This document shows, one piece after another, positions 1 through 5,039 of a stretch of 5,039 nucleotides of DNA (position 1 is its first letter; each line of letters opens with the position of its first letter). The DNA is from Gammaproteobacteria bacterium (lineage in GTDB: Bacteria; Pseudomonadota; Gammaproteobacteria; Tenderiales; Tenderiaceae): the NCBI GenBank assembly GCA_024276775.1, contig JAJRWO010000121.1, positions 1 to 5,039 on the forward strand, read 5' to 3'. A model generated the notes under the pieces. The model did no database searches and was not told where the DNA came from. It saw nothing but the letters and a program-made list of their open reading frames with translations. The translations under genes and the position numbers were made by a program.

Positions 1-257
1 AAAAAAGAGTGCGATTTCAGGTAAGCATCGATGCATTCGGTAAAAAAGTGTTAGTCATAACAGCGAGCGGTTAAATTGCGAGCGACCCTGGAGTTTGTAA
101 TTTGTTTTTCTGAGTTTTCGTTCGGGCACTAGCTAGCCACTTAGCCGTGGATAATCCCCGTTCACATCACCATAGAACCCGTCGGCCAGAACCACGCGAC
201 AACGCCTTGTAGAAGGCGGTAGATTTGAGCCTCAGCATTCACGCATAGAGACTTGAC
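1..257. other. upstream non-coding region of the Nramp-like gene
   Basis: No complete gene is visible on either strand. One + frame is open from base 3 to a TAA at 72-74 and would read as a 23-residue tail (KRVRFQVSIDAFGKKVLVIT, then ASG). This could be the end of a gene starting before the window, but it is too short to identify or to trust. Other small structures are a 10-base palindrome GCATCGATGC at 25-34, a GCGAGCG direct repeat at 63-69 and 78-84, CTAGCTAG at 129-136, and the hairpin at 203-218. I found no convincing -35/-10 pair: TTGCGA at 76-81 and TGTAAT at 96-101 are only 14 bases apart. Confidence 0.5.
203..218. other. small perfect hairpin in the Nramp-like gene leader
   Basis: CGCCTT at 203-208 and AAGGCG at 213-218 are exact reverse complements around the four-base loop GTAG. 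The structure sits about 40 bases before the start codon at 258. No T-run follows it, so it is not a normal intrinsic terminator. If transcribed it would be a short 5' leader hairpin; whether it has a function is unknown, and a six-base stem can arise by chance. Confidence 0.3.
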
Positions 258-1550
258 ATGATCACAATACTCCGAAACACCATGAACAACCTGGGGCCTG
301 GGCTGCTTTATGCCGGCGCAGCAGTGGGTGTATCGCATCTGGTTATGTCCACCAAGGCCGGGGCCAGTTATGAGTTTTTGTTCCTGCTGCTGATTCCACT
401 AATTCACCTGATTAAATATCCGTTTTATAAATTTGGCCCCCAATACACGGCATTAACCGGGCGCAATATTCTGCACGGTTATCATGCGCTGGGAAAATGG
501 GCATTGGGAATCTACATCGTGATGACGGTGCTCTCCATGTGCCTGATCCAGGCAGCGGTGACTATCGTTACCAGCGCTATCGCGATTCATTTTTTTGGTT
601 TGAGCTTGCCTGCCGAATACATGCCGCACATACCGGCGATTTTGGTGCTTATCGCGGCGGCCACTATTTTATATGTGGGCCAGTACAGTCTGCTGGATAA
701 AATGATGAAGGCCATCATCATCATTCTCACACTCACGACTATCGCCGCTTTGATCATGGTATTGCTCACCCACCAGGAGAGTGGCGAGGCCAGTGTTTCA
801 CCGCTGTTCAGTCTCTACGAGCATGCCGACATAATCTTTCTCGCCGCCTTTCTCGGCTGGATGCCTGCACCGATGGATGTCAGTGTTTGGCACTCGGTTT
901 GGTCGGAAGAGAACAACCGCAAAAACGGCCAACGGCTCTCACTGTCAAAGGCGATGCTCGATTTCAGAGTGGGGTTTTTTGGCACGGCGCTACTGGCGAT
1001 GGCTTTCCTGTCGCTGGGGGCAATGGTGATGTTCGACAGCGGCGAAGCCCCATCAGAAAAAGGTGCTGTTTTTGCCGCTCAGTTGATCGATATGTACACC
1101 CATTCACTAGGTGACTGGGCCTATCCACTGATTGGCATCGCGGCCCTGGCCACCATGTTCAGCACCACACTCACTTGCCTGGATGCCTATCCCAGAACGC
1201 TGGAAGAGAGCTATTTCATCTGGAAAGGTCAGGGGGAATACGCCTCACGTCAGGGCGCAACAAAAACAATATACCGAATTATTCTGGCAACAGCCGTACT
1301 GGGCACCATTACCATATTTCTGATTATCAAAAATATTTCCGGCGCGATGGGTCTGATTGTCACCATCGCCACGGTTGTCGCTTTCATCTCTGCGCCAATA
1401 ATTGCTTACATCAACTATCGGGTTATGCAGGGTGAAACCATCAAAAAAGAAGATAGACCCAACAAATTGATGGCCGTTTGGAGCAAGACAAGCATCACGA
1501 TAATGGCCCTGTTCAGCTTGGCCTACCTGCTCCTTATTGCGATCAGATAA
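258..1550 (+). CDS. Nramp (SLC11)-family divergent membrane transporter
   Basis: This is a 430-residue integral inner-membrane protein with about 11 predicted hydrophobic helices, roughly at residues 13-30, 38-56, 82-112, 125-143, 149-170, 191-212, 235-258, 286-309, 338-358, 362-388 and 410-428. The N-terminal GPGLLYAGAAVGVSHLV matches the start of Nramp helix 1. GWMPAPMDVSVWHS (200-213) matches the helix-6 region and keeps the Met-Pro (202-203). Classical Nramp proteins import Mn2+ or Fe2+ with protons, using Asp and Asn of a DPGN motif in helix 1. By my alignment those four positions here are GVSH (24-27), so the substrate should not be assumed to be Mn or Fe. Other notable residues are Asp207 and the TCLDAYPR segment at 306-313. 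The ATG at 258 is preferred: a weak AGAG lies 7 bases upstream, while Met9 has no ribosome site. The gene stands alone, with 279 bases to trpF. The family call is firm; the transported ion is unknown. Confidence 0.8.
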   Translation: MITILRNTMNNLGPGLLYAGAAVGVSHLVMSTKAGASYEFLFLLLIPLIHLIKYPFYKFGPQYTALTGRNILHGYHALGKWALGIYIVMTVLSMCLIQAAVTIVTSAIAIHFFGLSLPAEYMPHIPAILVLIAAATILYVGQYSLLDKMMKAIIIILTLTTIAALIMVLLTHQESGEASVSPLFSLYEHADIIFLAAFLGWMPAPMDVSVWHSVWSEENNRKNGQRLSLSKAMLDFRVGFFGTALLAMAFLSLGAMVMFDSGEAPSEKGAVFAAQLIDMYTHSLGDWAYPLIGIAALATMFSTTLTCLDAYPRTLEESYFIWKGQGEYASRQGATKTIYRIILATAVLGTITIFLIIKNISGAMGLIVTIATVVAFISAPIIAYINYRVMQGETIKKEDRPNKLMAVWSKTSITIMALFSLAYLLLIAIR

Positions 1551-1829
1551 AAATGCTCACATGGGAACGAGAAACAATTAAAAATCAAGCCATAACGAAT
1601 AAACGAGTGTATTTTGAATACACCTACCTGGGCGATTCAAACAAAGCAGTTATCAGTGCATTAGGGGTAAGTCATCTGGCCATTGGCATGACCGTCTAGT
1701 GTAAATTAATTAGCCACATGCACAGTTCATGTTAGAAATACGCGCCTCCTTCAGGCTCATTTCATGTTGGGCAAGGCTAAAGCTCCAAATTCTGGTAAGA
1801 TTCCCCTTTTTTGCGGATAGTCTTTTTTT
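1551..1829. other. intergenic region; probable site of the trpFBA promoter
   Basis: This gap should hold the end of the Nramp-like transcript and the promoter of the trp genes. No strong GC-rich hairpin followed by a T-run is present; the nearest is a four-base stem, GCCT/AGGC at 1744-1747 and 1753-1756. Two weak promoter candidates can be seen: TTGGCA at 1683-1688 with ATTAAT at 1705-1710 (16-base spacer), and an extended -10-like TGGTAAGAT at 1793-1801 without a good -35. A short ORF (1553-1699, 48 codons) starts three bases after the Nramp stop without a ribosome site. A second (1764-1820, 18 codons) has no Trp codon, so I see no trp attenuator leader peptide. An AT-rich inverted repeat lies at 1607-1623. 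T-tracts occur at 1807-1812 and just before the trpF start. Confidence 0.5.
1607..1623. repeat. perfect 7-base inverted repeat
   Basis: GTGTATT at 1607-1613 and AATACAC at 1617-1623 are exact reverse complements separated by TTG. No T-run follows, so it is unlikely to be an intrinsic terminator. It could be a protein-binding dyad or a weak RNA hairpin about 60 bases after the Nramp-like stop codon. It also lies inside the doubtful 48-codon ORF at 1553-1699. The structure is seen directly; any role is a guess. Confidence 0.3.
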
Positions 1830-2462
1830 ATGCGTACGCGCATTAAAATCTGTGGCATTACTCGACCTGAAGATGGTATTGAGGCCGCCCGGTTGGGTGC
1901 GGATGCGATTGGCCTGGTGTTTTATGATAAAAGCCCTCGAACGGTGACGCCAAGCCAGGCGGCGGAGGTTATTGCCGCCTTACCTGCGTTTGTAACCACG
2001 GTGGGGTTGTTTGTCGATCCTGAACCGGGCCGTGTTGATGCGCTATTGGCTCAAGTGCCGCTGGACTTAATCCAGTTTCATGGCAATGAAACGCCAGCAT
2101 TGTGTCGTCGCTTTGGACGACCCTATTTAAAGGCCATTCGCATGCGTGAGGGTGTTGATTTGGCCGCAGAACAACAGCGTTTTAGCGATGCCCGAGGCTT
2201 GTTGCTGGATACCTATCAGCCGGGGATACCCGGAGGTACGGGAGAGGCGTTTGAATGGGGGCGGGTGCCTAAAGGCCTCGCTGCCTCGATAGTGCTGGCG
2301 GGTGGTTTAGGGCCGGGTAATGTTGCTGCGGCAATTAAACAAGTGAAGCCTTACGCGGTCGACGTTAGTGGCGGTGTAGAGGCGAGCAAGGGAATCAAGG
2401 ATGTGGCTAAACTGGCTGCATTCATAGGAGAAGTAAGACGTGTCGAAAGCGAATTTACCTGA
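1830..2462 (+). CDS. trpF: phosphoribosylanthranilate isomerase
   Basis: TrpF carries out the Amadori rearrangement of N-(5-phosphoribosyl)anthranilate to CdRP, the third step of tryptophan synthesis, in the cytoplasm. The 210-residue length is normal for a stand-alone single-domain TrpF with a beta/alpha barrel fold. The N-terminal IKICGIT carries the general-base Cys8, and LLLDTY carries the general-acid Asp127. Also present are IQFHGNE (81-87), GGTGEAFEW (135-143), AGGLGPGNV (157-165) and VSGGVE (179-184), which form the substrate and phosphate-binding loops of the family. The ATG at 1830 gives the standard MRTRIKICGIT start. Its ribosome site is weak: GGA at 1815-1817 is 12 bases away and a T7 tract touches the start codon. 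The last 23 bases overlap trpB. It is not fused to trpC, unlike the enterobacterial enzyme. Confidence 0.97.
   Translation: MRTRIKICGITRPEDGIEAARLGADAIGLVFYDKSPRTVTPSQAAEVIAALPAFVTTVGLFVDPEPGRVDALLAQVPLDLIQFHGNETPALCRRFGRPYLKAIRMREGVDLAAEQQRFSDARGLLLDTYQPGIPGGTGEAFEWGRVPKGLAASIVLAGGLGPGNVAAAIKQVKPYAVDVSGGVEASKGIKDVAKLAAFIGEVRRVESEFT
2426..2430 (+). promoter_or_regulatory. ribosome binding site of trpB, inside trpF
   Basis: AGGAG lies 9 bases before the GTG at 2440 and within the trpF coding region. It decides the trpB start: the next in-frame Met is at residue 26, past the conserved GHFGPYGGRF segment. Its position suggests that ribosomes translating the end of trpF keep this site open for trpB. 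Confidence 0.8.
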
Positions 2463-3639
2463 TACCAATGGCCACTTCGGCCCCTACGGTGGTCGTTTTT
2501 GTGCTGAAACTCTGATGGAACCGCTGGACGAATTACTGGCGGCCTATGAGCGCTTGAAGCATGATGCCAGTTTTCAGGCGGAGTATGACAAGGATCTGGC
2601 CGACTATGTGGGTCGCCCATCACCGCTTTATCTTGCCGAGCGCTGGACCGAACGCCTTGGTGGTGCCAAGGTCTATCTGAAACGTGAAGACCTGAATCAT
2701 ACCGGTGCCCACAAGATCAATAACACCATCGGCCAGGCCTTGTTGGCCAAACACTTGGGTAAGACCCGTATTATTGCCGAGACCGGTGCCGGTCAACATG
2801 GTGTGGCTTCGGCCACTGTTGCGGCTCGATTGGGACTGGAATGTGTGGTTTATATGGGTGCGGAAGATGTTAAGCGCCAAGCGCTGAATGTCTATCGCAT
2901 GAAGTTACTGGGTGCCGAGGTGGTGTCGGTAACCTCGGGCTCCAGAACCTTGAAAGACGCATTAAATGAAGCCATGCGTGATTGGGTGACGAATATTGAC
3001 AATACCTTCTACATCATTGGTACTGTGGCAGGGCCGCATCCTTACCCAATGTTGGTGCGTGATTTTCAGACGGTGATTGGCCGTGAGGCCAAACGCCAGA
3101 TACTGGCAGCCGAAGGCCGTCTGCCGGATGCCCTGGTTGCCTGTGTTGGCGGCGGTTCTAACGCCATTGGTCTGTTCTATCCCTTTATTGATGATGAAAC
3201 TGTGGCTATCTACGGTGTTGAAGGCGGCGGTGATGGTGTTGATACGCCGCGTCATGCTGCGCCACTGTGTGCTGGCCGCCCTGGCGTCTTGCATGGTAAT
3301 CGCACTTATCTGGTGGAAGATGACAACGGCCAGATTATCGAAACGCATTCTGTCTCTGCTGGCCTGGATTATCCAGGTGTTGGTCCCGAGCATGCGTGGT
3401 TAAAAGACAGTGGCCGTGCCAATTACGTGGCAGCCACGGATACTGAAGCCTTGCAAGCGTTTCATGACCTGACTCGCATCGAAGGCATCATGCCAGCGCT
3501 GGAGTCTAGTCATGCCTTGGCTCATGCCACCAAGCTAGCGCCGCAGATGGGCAAGGATAAAATCATTATCGTCAACCTGTCTGGTCGGGGAGATAAAGAT
3601 ATCCATACTGTTGCCGGGCTGGAGGGAATTACCGTATGA
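2440..3639 (+). CDS. trpB: tryptophan synthase beta chain
   Basis: TrpB is the PLP-dependent subunit that condenses indole with L-serine to give L-tryptophan; indole reaches it through a tunnel from TrpA in the alpha2-beta2 complex. The 399 residues are the usual length for the TrpB1 type. Visible motifs are FGPYGGRF (13-20), HTGAHKINN with the PLP-binding Lys92, ETGAGQHG with Glu114 (Glu109 of the Salmonella enzyme), the PLP-phosphate loop GGGSNAIG (237-244), SAGLDYPGVGPEH with Asp310 (Asp305 in Salmonella), and SGRGDKD with Ser382 (Ser377 in Salmonella). All catalytic residues I can place are intact. The start is GTG, supported by an AGGAG site 9 bases upstream. The gene overlaps trpF by 23 bases and trpA by 4, consistent with translational coupling and balanced alpha and beta subunits. 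Confidence 0.98.
   Translation: MSKANLPDTNGHFGPYGGRFCAETLMEPLDELLAAYERLKHDASFQAEYDKDLADYVGRPSPLYLAERWTERLGGAKVYLKREDLNHTGAHKINNTIGQALLAKHLGKTRIIAETGAGQHGVASATVAARLGLECVVYMGAEDVKRQALNVYRMKLLGAEVVSVTSGSRTLKDALNEAMRDWVTNIDNTFYIIGTVAGPHPYPMLVRDFQTVIGREAKRQILAAEGRLPDALVACVGGGSNAIGLFYPFIDDETVAIYGVEGGGDGVDTPRHAAPLCAGRPGVLHGNRTYLVEDDNGQIIETHSVSAGLDYPGVGPEHAWLKDSGRANYVAATDTEALQAFHDLTRIEGIMPALESSHALAHATKLAPQMGKDKIIIVNLSGRGDKDIHTVAGLEGITV
3621..3627 (+). promoter_or_regulatory. ribosome binding site of trpA, inside trpB
   Basis: GGAGGGA within the last codons of trpB lies 8 bases before the trpA ATG at 3636. It is the strongest Shine-Dalgarno match among the genes here. Together with the ATGA stop/start overlap at 3636-3639 it fits reinitiation or coupled translation of trpA after trpB. 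Confidence 0.8.
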
Positions 3640-4439
3640 GCCGTATCGGACAATGTTTTGTTGATTTGAAAGCCAATGGCCGCAAGGCCTTGATCCCTTT
3701 TGTGACTGCCGGCGACCCCAACCCTTGTGTCACCGTACCACTGTTGCATGCCATGGTTGAGGCTGGAGCCGACCTGCTTGAACTGGGGGTGCCATTTTCT
3801 GACCCGATGGCCGAAGGGCCAGTGATACAGAAAGCCTGTGAGCGCGCTTTGATGCACAATACCAGCCTGCGTGATGTGCTGGCGATGGTGAAGACGTTTC
3901 GTCAAACGAATAACAAAACGCCCATTATTCTGATGGGCTACATGAACCCGGTTGAGGCAATGGGCTATCAAACATTTGCCCAAGCGGCGCTTGAATCGGG
4001 TGTTGATGGTTTGTTAACCGTGGATATGCCGCCGGAAGAGGCGGGTGACCTGCTGGCTGCGCTGGCTGAAGCCAGTATTGATCCTATCTTTTTGTTGGCA
4101 CCTACCACGGTTGATGAGCGTATTGCCAAGATCTGTGCCGACACCAGTGGTTTTGTATACTATGTTTCATTAAAGGGCGTCACTGGCGCGGTCAATTTGG
4201 ACGTTGCTGCGGTGGCCCACAAGGTTAAGCAGATTCGCAGGCACACTGATCTGCCAATAGGTGTTGGTTTTGGCATTCGTGACGCAGAAACGGCTCAGCG
4301 GGTTGCGGCGGTCGCCGATGCGGTGGTAGTGGGCAGTGCGGTCGTCAGTCGCGTTGCTGAAAATGCCGACCAGCCAGAAAAAATTAACGAGTCGGTTTGC
4401 AGCTTGTTGCGCGGGATGCGTGCAGCAATGGACGCATAG
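3636..4439 (+). CDS. trpA: tryptophan synthase alpha chain
   Basis: TrpA cleaves indole-3-glycerol phosphate to indole and glyceraldehyde 3-phosphate and passes indole to TrpB. The 267 residues match the usual length of this TIM-barrel family. The catalytic Glu49 is present in LLELGVPFSDP (47-57). The second catalytic position, Asp60 in Salmonella (PFSDPLADGP), is Glu60 here (PFSDPMAEGP; codon GAA at 3813-3815). Other family features are FVTAGDP (22-28), the 6th-strand FVYYVS (173-178) with Tyr175, GVTGA (181-185), which includes the Thr of the mobile active-site loop, GVGFGI (209-214), and the phosphate-binding VVGSAVV (231-237). The start ATG overlaps the trpB stop as ATGA and has GGAGGGA upstream. 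The remaining sequence is intact, so I call a working gene and treat Glu60 as a family variant. Confidence 0.97.
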   Translation: MSRIGQCFVDLKANGRKALIPFVTAGDPNPCVTVPLLHAMVEAGADLLELGVPFSDPMAEGPVIQKACERALMHNTSLRDVLAMVKTFRQTNNKTPIILMGYMNPVEAMGYQTFAQAALESGVDGLLTVDMPPEEAGDLLAALAEASIDPIFLLAPTTVDERIAKICADTSGFVYYVSLKGVTGAVNLDVAAVAHKVKQIRRHTDLPIGVGFGIRDAETAQRVAAVADAVVVGSAVVSRVAENADQPEKINESVCSLLRGMRAAMDA

Positions 4440-4471
4440 AAAACTGTCGTTACATACATTATTTAGAACGC

Positions 4472-4475
4472 AGGA
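4472..4475 (+). promoter_or_regulatory. ribosome binding site of accD
   Basis: AGGA lies 9 bases before the ATG at 4485, in the 45-base gap after trpA. The gap (4440-4484) is AT-rich and holds no hairpin terminator, so trpFBA transcripts can probably read through into accD. I found no convincing separate accD promoter in it. Confidence 0.65.
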
Positions 4476-4484
4476 ATAAAGACC

Positions 4485-5039
4485 ATGAGTTGGTTTGAAA
4501 ATCTTTTACCTTTACGTATTCGCACAGATGCCAGTAGCAAAAAATCTATTCCGGAAGGCCTGTGGACCAAGTGTGATAGCTGTGGTGCGGTATTGTACCG
4601 CTCTGAGTTAGAGCGTAACGCGGATGTCTGTATGAAGTGTGACCATCACCATCGTATTGGTGCTCGTCGTCGCCTGGATTTATTTCTGGATCAGGATGGC
4701 CGTGAAGAGATTGGTGCCAAACTGGAACCCATCGATATTCTCAAATTCAAAGACAGCAAAAAATACAAAGACCGGATTACCCTGGCGCAAAAAAATACCA
4801 ATGAAACGGATGCCTTGATTGCCATGAAGGGCACGCTTAAGGGCATGCCACTGACTGCCGCTGCATTTGAGTTTAAATATATGGGCGGTTCAATGGGATC
4901 AGTGGTGGGGGAACGTTTTGTCCGCGCGGCTAATATCAGCCTTGAACAGCGGATTCCATTTGTCTGTTTTTCTGCCAGCGGTGGTGCACGGATGCAAGAG
5001 GCTTTGTTCTCTCTGATGCAGATGGCCAAAACCAGTGCT
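4485..5039 (+). CDS. accD: acetyl-CoA carboxylase carboxyltransferase subunit beta (3' end outside window)
   Basis: AccD pairs with AccA to transfer the carboxyl group from carboxybiotin-BCCP to acetyl-CoA, making malonyl-CoA for fatty acid synthesis in the cytoplasm. Only the first 185 codons are here, of roughly 290-300 in the family; the frame is open to the last base. The N-terminal MSWFENLLP is typical. A four-cysteine zinc finger is seen as CDSC (30-33) and CMKC (49-52); in E. coli this region contacts nucleic acid and is linked to control of its own mRNA. The carboxyltransferase (crotonase-like) domain follows with MKGTLKGMPL (114-123), FEFKYMGGSMGSVVGERF (128-145) and FSASGGARMQEAL (162-174), which build the acyl-CoA site. 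The ATG at 4485 has an AGGA site upstream. It sits 45 bases after trpA, the usual place for accD in many proteobacteria. Confidence 0.96.
   Translation, partial: MSWFENLLPLRIRTDASSKKSIPEGLWTKCDSCGAVLYRSELERNADVCMKCDHHHRIGARRRLDLFLDQDGREEIGAKLEPIDILKFKDSKKYKDRITLAQKNTNETDALIAMKGTLKGMPLTAAAFEFKYMGGSMGSVVGERFVRAANISLEQRIPFVCFSASGGARMQEALFSLMQMAKTSA

Noticed and set aside
25..34. Palindrome GCATCGATGC
   Set aside because: Ten-base palindromes are expected several times by chance in 5 kb and nothing around this one suggests a function.
3..74. Open + frame that could be the 3' end of an upstream gene
   Set aside because: Only 23 codons are inside the window and no motif is recognisable; kept only as a remark on the upstream region.
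1696..1713. CTAG/TTAG pair before trpF as a TrpR operator
   Set aside because: The two half-sites start 14 bases apart, not about 8 as in the known operator, and the outer bases do not match.
1764..1820. 18-codon leader ORF before trpF as a trp attenuator peptide
   Set aside because: It has no Trp codon and no alternative hairpins follow it.
3208..3250. TrpB segment VEGGGDGVDTP, which lacks the His seen in GHG of many TrpB proteins
   Set aside because: This position varies within proteobacterial TrpB, and I recall similar GGDG versions in other gammaproteobacteria; it is not a catalytic residue.
2962..3393. 143-codon ORF on the - strand within trpB
   Set aside because: It lies wholly inside a clear trpB with all catalytic motifs, has no ribosome site that I can see, and its protein has no recognisable domain; it is a shadow of trpB codon usage.
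3522..3983. 153-codon ORF on the - strand across the trpB/trpA junction
   Set aside because: Opposite to two well-supported genes, with a low-complexity His/Gln/Arg-rich product and no family resemblance.
4691..5029. 112-codon ORF on the - strand within accD
   Set aside because: The + strand over this stretch encodes conserved AccD carboxyltransferase motifs, so the reverse frame is a shadow.

Overview
The window looks like chromosomal DNA from a gammaproteobacterium. The evidence is the gene order trpF-trpB-trpA-accD, all on the + strand, and protein sequences typical of that class. Examples are the TrpB segment around RHAAPLCAGRPGVLHGN, TrpA with MSRI at its N-terminus, and AccD with its zinc finger and MGGSMGSVVG segment. 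I cannot name a genus. Base composition looks moderate and even across the window, and I see no mobile element, tRNA, rRNA or CRISPR array.

Layout. Positions 1-257 are mostly non-coding; they hold a small perfect hairpin at 203-218 and perhaps the last codons of an upstream gene. Positions 258-1550 encode a 430-residue membrane protein of the Nramp (SLC11) superfamily. It belongs to a divergent branch whose first-helix metal-binding motif is replaced. Positions 1551-1829 are a 279-base gap with no strong terminator or trp attenuator, where the promoter for the downstream genes should lie. From 1830 the genes are tightly packed: trpF (1830-2462) overlaps trpB (2440-3639, GTG start) by 23 bases, and trpB overlaps trpA (3636-4439) by an ATGA junction. 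After 45 bases accD begins at 4485 and runs off the window end after 185 codons.

How the genes work together. TrpF isomerises phosphoribosylanthranilate, the third step of tryptophan synthesis. TrpA and TrpB form tryptophan synthase, the last two reactions. The genes for the other steps (trpE, trpG, trpD, trpC) are not in the window, so the pathway is split over at least two loci. AccD is the carboxyltransferase beta subunit of acetyl-CoA carboxylase, the first committed step of fatty acid synthesis. Its place behind trpFBA is a conserved proteobacterial arrangement rather than a metabolic link. The Nramp-like gene has no evident functional tie to the rest.

I did not find a new biological system here. 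The points most worth checking are the altered metal site of the Nramp-like protein, a Glu in place of the usual catalytic Asp60 in TrpA, and the unexplained gap upstream of trpF.
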